Positions 1 through 6,672 of a stretch of 8,435 bases of DNA are shown here, piece after piece (position 1 is the stretch's first letter; each line of letters starts with the position of its first letter). The stretch is from Gammaproteobacteria bacterium. Lineage in GTDB: Bacteria > Pseudomonadota > Gammaproteobacteria > Steroidobacterales > Woeseiaceae. The stretch lies in assembly GCA_029881015.1 (NCBI GenBank), contig JAOUNK010000140.1:1-8435 (forward strand). Direction: 5' to 3'. The translations under genes and the position numbers were made by a program. Below the pieces are notes generated by a model. That model saw only the letters and a program-made list of their open reading frames with translations, ran no database searches and was not told where the DNA came from.

Positions 1-407
1 TCGAATCGAGGGACCCGATCCCGACCGAGTTTCGCAAGGCGATAGGTAACCGGATTTACGGTTGCGACGACTGCCAGCTGTTCTGCCCCTGGAACAAGTT
101 CGCCACACGCACGACGGAGCGGGACTTTGCACCACGCCACAACCTCGATTCCGCCACGCTGGCCGAACTCTTCGCCTGGGATGAGGCGACGTTTCAGCAG
201 ATCACGGAAGGAAGCGCCATTCGGCGGATCGGTTACGAGCAATGGCTACGCAACGTCGCTGTTGCGCTCGGCAACGCGAAGACGTCACCGGAGGTTGTCG
301 CCGCCCTCGAATCACGGCAGCATGACGCGTCGGCCATGGTGGCCGAACACATCGCCTGGGCGCTCGCGCAACACACACTGGATTCACCGGAGAGTAACAA
401 TGTTTGA
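1..407 (+). CDS. queG: Epoxyqueuosine reductase, C-terminal part (5' end outside window)
   Basis: QueG performs the last step of queuosine synthesis, reducing epoxyqueuosine to queuosine in the wobble position of GUN-anticodon tRNAs, with a cobalamin and two [4Fe-4S] clusters in the cytoplasm. The frame is open from base 3 to a TGA at 405-407, about 134 residues. It begins in the ferredoxin-like part: IGNRIYGCDDCQLFCPWNKF carries the CxxCxxxCP half of a cluster motif. The HEAT-like C-terminal region follows, with ELFAWDEATF, TEGSAIRRIGYEQWLRN and AEHIAWAL, all typical of E. coli-type QueG. The cobalamin domain and the first cysteines lie upstream of the window. The extreme C-terminus is shorter than I recall for E. 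coli, which carries an extra tail. The stop overlaps the start of the next gene, so the two are probably co-transcribed and translationally coupled. Identification is firm; only the N-terminal part is unseen. Confidence 0.95.
   Translation, partial: ESRDPIPTEFRKAIGNRIYGCDDCQLFCPWNKFATRTTERDFAPRHNLDSATLAELFAWDEATFQQITEGSAIRRIGYEQWLRNVAVALGNAKTSPEVVAALESRQHDASAMVAEHIAWALAQHTLDSPESNNV
389..394 (+). promoter_or_regulatory. Ribosome binding site of ppk2
   Basis: GGAGAG lies 5 nt before the ATG at 400, inside the last codons of queG. It decides the start: upstream in-frame codons from 127 on belong to queG sequence read in another frame and have no comparable site. The arrangement suggests that ribosomes finishing queG can reinitiate here. 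Confidence 0.7.
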
Positions 408-1269
408 GGCACCCAAGTCCGCCTACCTCGTGCCATTCGACGGCAGCTTCAAAGTAGCGCAAGCAAGCACAGCGCCACAAACCGATGGCAAGCCTCACAA
501 GGGCAAGCACCGGCGCCAGCGCACGGAAGACCTGAACAAGTTGCAGCGCGTCCTCGCGGCCGGTGACAAGCATTCGGTCCTGCTCATCTTCCAGGCAATG
601 GATGCGGCGGGTAAGGACAGCACGATTCGCTCGGTCATGCAGGGCGTCGATCCCTCCGGCTGCCAGGTCTTCAGCTTCAAGAAACCCTCGAGCCTCGAGC
701 TCGATCACGACTTCCTCTGGCGTACAACATGCCGCCTGCCGGAACGCGGCCGCATCGGCATTTTCAATCGCAGCCAGTACGAAGAAGTGCTCGTCGTTCG
801 CGTCCACCCAAAGATCCTCGAGTACCAGAAACTCCCGGGCAAGATCGACCTGGACTCGATCTGGCAAGATCGCCTGACATCGATTCGCCAACAGGAAGAG
901 CATCTCGCGCGCAACGGCACCGTTATTCTGAAATTCTGGCTGAACGTCTCCAAGGACGAACAAAAGCGCCGCTTTCTGTCGCGTCTCGACGAGGCAGACA
1001 AGAACTGGAAATTCGAACCCAACGACGTCAAGGAACGGCGCCATTGGGACGATTACATGCGCGCCTACGAGAGCGCGCTGAACGCCACGTCACGGCCGTG
1101 GGCGCCGTGGTATGCAATACCGGCGGACGACAAACCGTACATGCGGGCGCGCGTCGCGGACACGATAATCGACGCATTGCAGAGTATCGGCCTCCGGTAC
1201 CCAGAGCCGTCCCCCGCAGACCGTGCCGAGTTCGCAGAAGCACGAAAAGAGCTTGAGGACGACGAATAG
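400..1269 (+). CDS. ppk2: Polyphosphate kinase 2 family protein (polyphosphate:nucleotide phosphotransferase)
   Basis: PPK2 enzymes move phosphate between inorganic polyphosphate and nucleotides in the cytoplasm. The 289-aa protein is a single P-loop kinase domain after a basic lead-in (KPHKGKHRRQ, 31-40). Visible motifs are the Walker A region FQAMDAAGKDSTIRSVMQGV (64-83), FSFKKPSSLELDHDFLWR (91-108), the Walker B region IGIFNRSQYEEVLVVRVHP (119-137) and the lid RRFLSRLDEADKNWKF (190-206). The length and the HDFLWR and FNRSQYEEVLVVRVHP blocks point to the subgroup annotated as PPK2-related polyphosphate:nucleotide phosphotransferases, which I associate with class III enzymes able to use AMP and ADP. 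Which nucleotide it uses cannot be read from sequence. Its start overlaps the queG stop by 8 nt behind a good ribosome binding site. The acidic tail (ELEDDE) is unremarkable. Family assignment is firm; class is inferred. Confidence 0.93.
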   Translation: MFEAPKSAYLVPFDGSFKVAQASTAPQTDGKPHKGKHRRQRTEDLNKLQRVLAAGDKHSVLLIFQAMDAAGKDSTIRSVMQGVDPSGCQVFSFKKPSSLELDHDFLWRTTCRLPERGRIGIFNRSQYEEVLVVRVHPKILEYQKLPGKIDLDSIWQDRLTSIRQQEEHLARNGTVILKFWLNVSKDEQKRRFLSRLDEADKNWKFEPNDVKERRHWDDYMRAYESALNATSRPWAPWYAIPADDKPYMRARVADTIIDALQSIGLRYPEPSPADRAEFAEARKELEDDE

Positions 1270-1339
1270 TGACGCAGTTCACACGCAATCTGTGGTCTGG
1301 TCGGCAGTGGGGGACTGCCAATCACGCGAAAATGCACGG

Positions 1340-2308
1340 ATGCAGGAAACACTCGCAATCAACTCGGACTACAAGAGGTCGCTGTTCAACAGCCTCGAGC
1401 TTTTCCGCGGCGTCAACCCGGACGACGTGCAGAAGCTGCTGGCGCGTTGCGATCGCCGCGATCTCGCGGAAGGCGAACAATTGCTCTCACCGCACGAGAA
1501 AAACGAGCATGTCTTCGTCGTCTTGTCGGGGAGCGTGAACGTTCACGTTGGTTCGCCGGATGCATCGGCTATCGCCACGATGGAGTCGGGAGAATGCGTC
1601 GGCGAAATGTCGATCATCGAGGACCGCGACCCATCGGCATTCGTCATCGGTGCGGAAGCAACACACCTGCTGGTGATTCACCAGTCGATACTGTGGGAGA
1701 TGGTCGATGCGTCGCATGCGTTTGCCAAGAACCTGCTGGTCGTTCTCTCCGAGCGTGTGCGCAGTCACAATCGAGTCATTGCCAATAACTTTGGTGAGCT
1801 CAAGAAGTTCGAACGGCATGCCACGACGGATGCACTTACAGGCCTGGCCAATCGCCACGCGATGGCGGAAACATTCCCGCGACTCATCGCCCATTGTGTC
1901 GAGAACGACGAACCGGTCTCGATGATGATGATCGATATCGACGACTTCAAACAGTTCAATGACCTGTTCGGCCATATCGCCGGCGACCGTGCCCTGTCCG
2001 CGGTGTCAAAAATCCTGCGCACGCAGTTTCGCCCGCGCGACCTGCTGGTGCGCTACGGTGGCGATGAATTTGCCGTGTTGCTGCCGGCCGTCACAGCGGA
2101 ACAGGCGAAGGTTGTCGGCGAGCGTGTCAGGCAATCGGTTTGCGGGGAAACCGGCGATAGTTCCGATTCCCTGATCCAGATTCCGCTCAGGATCTCTATG
2201 GGCGTCGCCGAGCTGGAGGCGCAGGGAACCCTGGACTCCCTGATTCGCGCAGCCGACAAGGCACTCTACCGCGCCAAGCATGCCGGCAGAAATACCGTCT
2301 CCCTGTAA
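1340..2308 (+). CDS. Diguanylate cyclase with N-terminal cyclic-nucleotide-binding-like domain
   Basis: This 322-aa cytoplasmic protein should make cyclic di-GMP from two GTP. Residues about 18-140 form a cNMP-binding-like beta-barrel (LFRGVNPDDVQKLL, VFVVLSGSVNVHV, GECVGEMSIIED). Residues about 160-320 form a GGDEF domain with DALTGLANR (164-172), MMIDIDDFKQFND (196-208) and an intact GGDEF at 240-244. RPRD at 231-234, five residues before it, is a complete RxxD inhibitory site, so product feedback is expected. In the sensor domain the phosphate-binding arginine normally seen in PRAAT-like loops is replaced: the text reads DPSAF at 97-101, so binding of cAMP or cGMP is doubtful. There is no transmembrane segment. 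The ATG at 1340 fits the domain start but has no clear ribosome binding site; GTG codons at 1307, 1292 and 1223 are in-frame alternatives. It follows ppk2 by 70 nt and ends 2 nt before the convergent panC stop. Confidence 0.9.
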   Translation: MQETLAINSDYKRSLFNSLELFRGVNPDDVQKLLARCDRRDLAEGEQLLSPHEKNEHVFVVLSGSVNVHVGSPDASAIATMESGECVGEMSIIEDRDPSAFVIGAEATHLLVIHQSILWEMVDASHAFAKNLLVVLSERVRSHNRVIANNFGELKKFERHATTDALTGLANRHAMAETFPRLIAHCVENDEPVSMMMIDIDDFKQFNDLFGHIAGDRALSAVSKILRTQFRPRDLLVRYGGDEFAVLLPAVTAEQAKVVGERVRQSVCGETGDSSDSLIQIPLRISMGVAELEAQGTLDSLIRAADKALYRAKHAGRNTVSL

Positions 2309-2310
2309 GC

Positions 2311-3159
2311 TCAGATCGAAACGACGATATTGTCGATCAGGCGCGCCGAACCCAGGCGGGCTGCCGTTAATACAACCAGGTCGTCGCAGTCACGGTCAGG
2401 CGTTTCGAGATCGAGCGCACGACGAATCGCGAAATAGTCAACCTCGAACCCGGCGGCAATGAGACGCTCCACGGCCATCGCCTCGAGCTCCGCGAAATTC
2501 CGACGCCCGCTTTGCAACTCCTGCCCCACAAAACAGAGCGTCTGGTACAGGACCGGTGCGACCTCGCGTTCTTCGTCGCTCAGGTAACCATTACGCGAAC
2601 TCAACGCGAGACCATCGTCGGCTCTTACCGTTTCTCCTGTGATGATGCTGACCGGCAGGCTCAGATCCTCGGTCATGCGGCGAATGACGAGTTGTTGCTG
2701 GTAGTCCTTTTGCCCGAACACCGCAACGTCGGGCTGGACGATCGCAAACAGGCGAGCCACGACGGTGGTGACGCCGTCGAAGTGACCCGGACGCGTTGCG
2801 CCACAGAAATTCTCAGTCAGACCCGGGACGGATACCGTTGTCGCCTTGTCCGGGCCGAACGGGTAGATCGTCTCGACATCCGGCGCGAAGATCATATCGG
2901 CCGCGGACTTCTTCAGGCGCAGCTTGTCACGCTCCAGCGCGCGCGGATATTCATCGAAGTCTTCGCCCTCCGCGAACTGCGTCGGATTGACGAACACGCT
3001 GACCACGACGCGCTCCGCATGTTCGCGAGCGAGCTCGACGAGCGACAGGTGCCCCGCATGCAGCCCCCCCATGGTCGGTACAAGTGCCACATGGTCGCCG
3101 AGTTGGCGCCACTCGGCGATTCGTTCGGCGAGTTCCTGCTTGGTATGAGTAACTAACAC
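2311..3159 (-). CDS. panC: Pantothenate synthetase (pantoate--beta-alanine ligase)
   Basis: PanC joins pantoate to beta-alanine using ATP, through a pantoyl-adenylate, to make pantothenate, the CoA precursor. The 282-aa protein has the normal family length and all signature blocks: VPTMGGLHAGHLSLV (27-41, the HxGH nucleotide motif), VFVNPTQF (55-62), the CGATRPGHFDGV block (119-130), FGQKDYQQ (148-155) and LALSSRNGYL (184-193, the KMSKS-like loop). The start is GTG at 3159-3157, 15 nt after the panB stop. A weak AGCAGG precedes it at a long spacing, and no later start keeps the nucleotide motif. It is the last gene of the minus-strand operon and takes pantoate made after PanB. No panD is visible in the window, so beta-alanine supply lies elsewhere. 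No terminator hairpin is seen after its stop, which almost abuts the convergent diguanylate cyclase gene. Confidence 0.97.
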   Translation of the reverse strand: MLVTHTKQELAERIAEWRQLGDHVALVPTMGGLHAGHLSLVELAREHAERVVVSVFVNPTQFAEGEDFDEYPRALERDKLRLKKSAADMIFAPDVETIYPFGPDKATTVSVPGLTENFCGATRPGHFDGVTTVVARLFAIVQPDVAVFGQKDYQQQLVIRRMTEDLSLPVSIITGETVRADDGLALSSRNGYLSDEEREVAPVLYQTLCFVGQELQSGRRNFAELEAMAVERLIAAGFEVDYFAIRRALDLETPDRDCDDLVVLTAARLGSARLIDNIVVSI

Positions 3160-3174
3160 GTTGTTTTTGGCCTG

Positions 3175-4005
3175 CTAAGAGAAACAATGCTCCGGCTCGG
3201 GATAGGTTCTTTCCTTGACCGCGCGGACATAGGACTGCAGCGCTTTGAGCGGCGAGTCGCAGCCTTCCTGAAAGTTCTTGACGAAGCGTGGCGTGCGCCC
3301 TTGCGTAATGTCGAGGATGTCGTAGAGCACCAGGATCTGACCATCGACACCGGGGCCTGCACCGATGCCGATGACGGGTACATCGAGCGCCTGCGTTACT
3401 CTCTCGGCCACCTCGTTCGGCACACACTCGAGCAATACGATGTCAGCCCCGGCATCCTGCAATCGCTGGGCCGCTACCAGCATCTCCCGGGCCTTGTCGG
3501 GCTCCCTGCCCTGCACCTTGAATCCCCCGATCTTGTGCACCGACTGGGGCTTCAGTCCCAGGTGCGCGCACACGGGGATATCATGACGGGCCAGGTGTTC
3601 GACAATCCCCACCTGGTCATCGCCACCTTCGAGCTTGACCATCATCGCACCACCTTCCTGCATCAGCCGAACTGCGTTATCGAGTGCCTGGTCCGGCTTC
3701 GTGTAACTCATGAACGGCATGTCGGCGACGAGAAACGCGCGCCGCAGGCCGCGTGCAACGGTCCTGCTGTGATAGACAATGTCATCAACGGTTACCGGCA
3801 CCGTCGTATCGTGTCCCTGGATAACCATGCCGAGGGAATCTCCGACGAGCACGAGGTCGGTGCCCGCCGCATCGACCAACACCGCGAAACTGGCATCGTA
3901 GGCCGTCAGGCAGGCGATTGGATCGCCATCGTTTTTCATTTTGCGCAGTGTCGAGACATTGACCGGTGGCTCCGGCATGCCGCGTTGTTCGAGCTGGGTG
4001 TACAT
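3175..4005 (-). CDS. panB: 3-methyl-2-oxobutanoate hydroxymethyltransferase (ketopantoate hydroxymethyltransferase)
   Basis: PanB adds a hydroxymethyl group from 5,10-methylenetetrahydrofolate to alpha-ketoisovalerate, giving ketopantoate, the first committed step to pantothenate. The protein is a 276-aa TIM barrel. Expected active-site residues are present by comparison with the E. coli enzyme: metal ligands D56 (LVGDSLGM), D95 (VADMPFMSY) and E126 (MVKLEGG), substrate lysine K124 and catalytic E193 (LLECVP). Other family blocks are IQGHDTTVPVTVDDIVYH (62-79) and PVIGIGAGPGVDGQILVLYD (210-229). The ATG at 4005 is chosen, 13 nt after the dnk stop; an internal ATG at 3978 would remove nine residues and has no better ribosome binding site. 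It is the only gene of this operon with an ATG start. Its folate cofactor links it functionally to folK two genes upstream. Confidence 0.97.
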   Translation of the reverse strand: MYTQLEQRGMPEPPVNVSTLRKMKNDGDPIACLTAYDASFAVLVDAAGTDLVLVGDSLGMVIQGHDTTVPVTVDDIVYHSRTVARGLRRAFLVADMPFMSYTKPDQALDNAVRLMQEGGAMMVKLEGGDDQVGIVEHLARHDIPVCAHLGLKPQSVHKIGGFKVQGREPDKAREMLVAAQRLQDAGADIVLLECVPNEVAERVTQALDVPVIGIGAGPGVDGQILVLYDILDITQGRTPRFVKNFQEGCDSPLKALQSYVRAVKERTYPEPEHCFS

Positions 4006-4018
4006 TGACTGGTACCTG

Positions 4019-4693
4019 TCAGGCGAGTGCTGCGGCCACCGGGTTGAAGAAATGGCGACCGCCCGTGGTGCGCTCAATTTGCTGGAATAGCTGATCGTAG
4101 TCGGCATCATTATTAACCGGATCGATCTGCGACGCATTAACTATTAGCAAAGGCCCGTCATCATAAGCGTGAAAGAAACGGGCATAGGCATCGGTCAGTT
4201 TCTCGAGATACGCACGCTCGACGTAGCGATCACAGCTCGCATTACGCCGCACCAGCCGCTGCATCAGCGCATCGACGGAGGCCTGCAGGTAGATGACCAG
4301 GTCGGGTACGGGCGCTTCCACGGCCAGGTTTTGGGCGATCTGGTCGTAGAGCTTGAGTTCTTCGACATCAAGATTCAATTCGGCGAACAGGCGGTCCCGC
4401 GTAAACAGGTAATCTGAAATACGGACATTCGAAAACAGGTCGGACTGGCGGAGGTCTTCGATCTGGCGCGCCCGCGCAAACAGGAAGAACATCTGCGCCG
4501 GCAAGGCGGCCGAGCGACCGTCCCGGTAGAAGCGCTCGAGAAACGGGTTCTCTTCCACTTCCTCGAGCACGAGGTCGGCAGACAGGCTCTCGGCCAGTCG
4601 CCGGGCCAAGGCGGTCTTGCCAACGCCTATCGGCCCTTCGATCGCGATGTAGCGCGAGGCATTGGCTGAGCTTTGTAGCGGTCTAACTGACAC
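4019..4693 (-). CDS. Deoxynucleoside kinase (dNK/dGK/dAK family)
   Basis: Members phosphorylate deoxynucleosides to 5'-monophosphates using ATP in the salvage pathway. The 224-aa protein has the P-loop EGPIGVGKT (19-27), ENPFLERFY (48-56) of the substrate pocket, FFLFARARQIEDL (69-81), RISDYLFTRDRLFAELNL (91-108) in place of the animal DRS/ERS motif, DLVIYLQASVDALMQRLVRR (131-150) with the arginine-rich lid, and YLEKLTDAYARFFHAYD (162-178). That layout matches bacterial deoxyadenosine/deoxyguanosine-type kinases; which base it prefers cannot be decided by eye. The start is GTG at 4693, with GAAGGA five bases upstream. The TGA of folK forms part of this site, so translation is probably coupled to folK. 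E. coli lacks this gene at the corresponding position (pcnB-folK-panB). It ends 13 nt before panB. Confidence 0.9.
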   Translation of the reverse strand: MSVRPLQSSANASRYIAIEGPIGVGKTALARRLAESLSADLVLEEVEENPFLERFYRDGRSAALPAQMFFLFARARQIEDLRQSDLFSNVRISDYLFTRDRLFAELNLDVEELKLYDQIAQNLAVEAPVPDLVIYLQASVDALMQRLVRRNASCDRYVERAYLEKLTDAYARFFHAYDDGPLLIVNASQIDPVNNDADYDQLFQQIERTTGGRHFFNPVAAALA

Positions 4694-4698
4694 AGGCG

Positions 4699-4704
4699 TC
4701 CTTC
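4699..4704 (-). promoter_or_regulatory. Ribosome binding site of the deoxynucleoside kinase, overlapping the folK stop
   Basis: On the minus strand the bases read TGAAGGA followed by five bases and GTG. The folK stop TGA (4705-4703) runs into the GAAGGA site for the next gene. This is the clearest ribosome binding site in the operon, and it fixes the GTG start at 4693. Confidence 0.7.
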
Positions 4705-5203
4705 ACGCGATTCGGGAAATCCCGGGTTCGTTCATATTGACCGGAATGTCGGCCACCCTGCCTAAACCAGGGATAACGAGGTCCGGGGCGATCTCTCCAA
4801 GGGGCAACAATACAAAATTTCGCTCGCCGATGCCCGGGTGCGGAACGGTAAGTTCCGGGCTATCGATTTTCTCGCGGGAATAGACCAGGAGGTCAAGATC
4901 GATGACGCGGGGACCCCAGCGCGCCGCGCCCCGCTCGCGCCCCTGGCGCGTCTCGATGGCCTGCAATCCCTGCAGCAAGGCGGCGGGTGACAGGGTCGTC
5001 AGGATTGCCGCGACGGCATTCACGAAGTCCGGTTGCTCGACACCGCCGAAGGCCGCCGAACGATACAGCGACGAAACAGCAACCAGGCGTGTGCCAGGCA
5101 CCTCGGCGAGCAATGCGGCCGCGGCTTCGACCTGGCGTGACGGTCCCTGCAAGTTACTGCCAATACCGACGTAGGCCGGGTACCAGTGCTGGTCTGGCGT
5201 CAC
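4703..5203 (-). CDS. folK: 2-amino-4-hydroxy-6-hydroxymethyldihydropteridine pyrophosphokinase (HPPK)
   Basis: FolK transfers pyrophosphate from ATP to 6-hydroxymethyl-7,8-dihydropterin, making the substrate for dihydropteroate synthase in folate synthesis. The 166-aa protein has the usual length of monofunctional HPPK. Visible blocks are YVGIGSNLQGP (11-21), VSSLYRSAAFGGVEQPDFVN (43-62) and the PROSITE-type signature RWGPRVIDLDLL (95-106), whose D102 and D104 are the two magnesium ligands. PHPGIGERNFVLLPLGEIAP (121-140) completes the family pattern. The start is GTG at 5203, overlapping the pcnB stop as GTGA (4 nt), a classic coupling arrangement; no strong ribosome binding site is seen ahead of it, so expression probably depends on ribosomes leaving pcnB. 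The product pathway supplies the folate used by PanB, encoded two genes downstream. Confidence 0.96.
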   Translation of the reverse strand: MTPDQHWYPAYVGIGSNLQGPSRQVEAAAALLAEVPGTRLVAVSSLYRSAAFGGVEQPDFVNAVAAILTTLSPAALLQGLQAIETRQGRERGAARWGPRVIDLDLLVYSREKIDSPELTVPHPGIGERNFVLLPLGEIAPDLVIPGLGRVADIPVNMNEPGISRIA

Positions 5204-6522
5204 GAATTCTGGGCCGGGTTCTTGCGGCGGCGCCGCCTTGGACGGCGTTTCTTCTGCCCCTTTGGCTCGCCAAGCTGGAAGCTGATCGCGCGCTCTTGTG
5301 CCGACTGCGTCTGCACATCGGTCCAGAACCTGGCAGTGTCCTCACTGCCGATTCCGGTTTCGGACAACAACAGCATGAAATCGTAGGCCGCGCGGAAACG
5401 CCGGTGCTCGAGCAGCTTCATCGCGCGCTTGCCGCGCTTGGACTCGAAACGCGGCTGCAGCGACAGCATTTCACGCATGGGCACCGTGAAACGCTTCGGG
5501 ATCGAAATGCGCCGCTGTTGTTGAGCGACAACCTCGTACGCCGCCAGCGCGAGTGACTGCGACTCCGACATTTTTTCTTCGGAGCGTCGGATCTCCGCCA
5601 GCTTCTTGATAGGCAGCCAGAGGAATACGGCAAGCAGAAACATCGGCGTGACCGATTTGCCCTCTTGCACGCGGCGATCGGTGTTCTGGAGAGCAGCGCG
5701 CGTAAACCGCATAAAGCCAGCGTCGGCCTCGAGTTCTTTGGCGGTCGCCGGAAATATCTCCCTGAAGAGGCCATGGTCCCACAACAAGTCGAACGTGCGC
5801 TCAGCGTTGCCGGCTTGGAACAACTTCAGGAATTCATCGAAAAGACGTGCCGCGGGGACATTGGTAAGCAGGTGCGAGTGGTGATCGATCGACCGGACAA
5901 CCGGCTCGTCGATGTCGAAACCGAGCTTCGCGGCAAAGCGGACGGCCCGGAGCATCCGGACCGGGTCTTCTCGCATGCGCGTCTCGGGATCGCCGATCAG
6001 GACGATCCGCTTTTCCTTGATATGTTCGAAGCCGCCCGTGTAATCCCAGATGCTGAAATCGGCGATGTTGTAGTACAACGCGTTGCAGGTGAAATCCCGG
6101 CGCCACACGTCCTCGTCGATAGAACCGTAGACGTTGTCCCGCAGGATGCGCCCCTCGTCGTCGCTGTGGTGGTCTTCGTGATCGAGCGTGGCCGCCGCAC
6201 GGAACGTCGCAACCTCGATGATCTCGCGGCCAAAGCGCACATGCGCCAGCCGGAACCGCCGACCGATAAGGCGGCAATTGCCGAACAGGGCTTTGACCTC
6301 CTCCGGGGTCGCGTCGGTGGCGACATCGAAATCCTTGGGATGCAATTCCAGCATCGCATCGCGCACACAGCCCCCAACCAGGAAGGCCTGGTAGCCGGCT
6401 GTGTTCAATCGATACAGAACCTTGAGCGCGCTCTTGGAGAACTCGGCCCGGGTGACGTTGTGAGCGGCGCGGGGAATGATGTGTGGTTCTATCGACCCGT
6501 TATGCGGGTTCTTTTTCAACAA
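5200..6522 (-). CDS. pcnB: Poly(A) polymerase I, non-ATG start
   Basis: PcnB adds poly(A) tails to RNA 3' ends, marking them for exonuclease decay. From TTG at 6522 it is 440 aa. The nucleotidyltransferase core holds FLVGGCVRDAM (47-57), PKDFDVATDATPEEV (62-76), RRDFTCNALYYNIADF (141-156) and DPETRMREDPVRMLRAVRFA (178-197). LIGRRFRLAHVRF (85-97) matches the motif that separates bacterial poly(A) polymerases from CCA-adding enzymes. The C-terminal RNA-binding part ends in a strongly basic tail (KKRRPRRRRRK, 424-434). No ATG exists before the catalytic GG motif: the first in-frame ATG encodes M57, after the VGGCVRD segment, so initiation must use TTG 6522 or 6519 (or another weak codon). E. coli pcnB is known to initiate at AUU. 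The frame is open back to 6711, but that part lies over the tRNA gene and its promoter. It is the first gene of the operon. Confidence 0.95.
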   Translation of the reverse strand: MLKKNPHNGSIEPHIIPRAAHNVTRAEFSKSALKVLYRLNTAGYQAFLVGGCVRDAMLELHPKDFDVATDATPEEVKALFGNCRLIGRRFRLAHVRFGREIIEVATFRAAATLDHEDHHSDDEGRILRDNVYGSIDEDVWRRDFTCNALYYNIADFSIWDYTGGFEHIKEKRIVLIGDPETRMREDPVRMLRAVRFAAKLGFDIDEPVVRSIDHHSHLLTNVPAARLFDEFLKLFQAGNAERTFDLLWDHGLFREIFPATAKELEADAGFMRFTRAALQNTDRRVQEGKSVTPMFLLAVFLWLPIKKLAEIRRSEEKMSESQSLALAAYEVVAQQQRRISIPKRFTVPMREMLSLQPRFESKRGKRAMKLLEHRRFRAAYDFMLLLSETGIGSEDTARFWTDVQTQSAQERAISFQLGEPKGQKKRRPRRRRRKNPAQNS

Positions 6523-6554
6523 TGAGTCCGTCTGAAGCTTATGAATTGCGCCGT

Positions 6555-6563
6555 ATGATAGCA
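6555..6563 (-). promoter_or_regulatory. Possible extended -10 promoter of the pcnB-folK-dnk-panB-panC operon
   Basis: The minus strand reads TGCTATCAT, an extended -10 element (TGn plus TATCAT, 5 of 6 to consensus). No good -35 is found at the usual distance, which extended -10 promoters tolerate. Transcription would start near 6548, leaving a leader of about 26 nt before the TTG codons. A second candidate lies further upstream (6636-6662). Confidence 0.35.
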
Positions 6564-6612
6564 GCCCGCAGCCCCGTGCCACAGAATCCGGCAAATATCG
6601 TCCGGACAGGCC

Positions 6613-6640
6613 TTGAGCATTTCTTCTTTGGTCGTATAAT
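6613..6640 (+). promoter_or_regulatory. Promoter of tRNA-Glu
   Basis: TTGAGC (6613-6618) and a perfect TATAAT (6635-6640) are 16 bp apart. A GC-only stretch (CCCGCCCGC) follows the -10; such GC-rich discriminators are typical of stable-RNA promoters under stringent (ppGpp/DksA) control. Transcription would start near 6647-6650, about 25 nt before the tRNA 5' end, which RNase P would then trim. Confidence 0.75.
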
Positions 6641-6662
6641 ACCCGCCCGCTCGAGCTGTCGA
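6636..6662 (-). promoter_or_regulatory. Alternative minus-strand promoter overlapping the tRNA promoter
   Basis: On the minus strand TCGACA (6662-6657, 5 of 6 to TTGACA) and TATTAT (6641-6636, 5 of 6 to TATAAT) are separated by 15 bp, shorter than ideal. The -10 overlaps the -10 of the tRNA-Glu promoter on the other strand, so the two would compete if both work. Weak evidence. Confidence 0.2.
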
Positions 6663-6672
6663 GTGCCACTAC

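Noticed and set aside
127..399. Upstream extension of the ppk2 frame to 127
   Set aside because: This stretch is the queG coding region in another frame. The good ribosome binding site and family alignment place the start at 400.
202..1044. 280-codon minus-strand open frame opposite queG and ppk2
   Set aside because: It is antisense to two clearly conserved genes and reflects GC-rich codon usage; no recognisable domain or ribosome binding site.
1223..1339. Extension of the diguanylate cyclase to GTG 1223
   Set aside because: It would overlap ppk2 by 47 nt and add an uncharacteristic polar stretch; the cNMP-like domain begins just after the ATG at 1340. The start is still uncertain.
2512..3156. 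214-codon plus-strand open frame opposite panC
   Set aside because: Shadow of panC with no family features; panC is complete and intact.
3187..4008. 273-codon plus-strand open frame opposite panB
   Set aside because: Almost exactly mirrors panB in another frame; long antisense frames are common in GC-rich genes and nothing in it is recognisable.
4006..4137. N-terminal extension of panB to 4137
   Set aside because: It overlaps the dnk C-terminus and reads as low-complexity basic sequence; E. coli PanB begins close to the chosen start.
5200..6522. CCA-adding enzyme instead of poly(A) polymerase
   Set aside because: The LIGRRFRLAHV motif, the basic C-terminal tail, the length and the pcnB-folK order all favour poly(A) polymerase I.
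5665..6525. 286-codon plus-strand open frame opposite pcnB
   Set aside because: Antisense shadow of pcnB's conserved catalytic region; no independent support.
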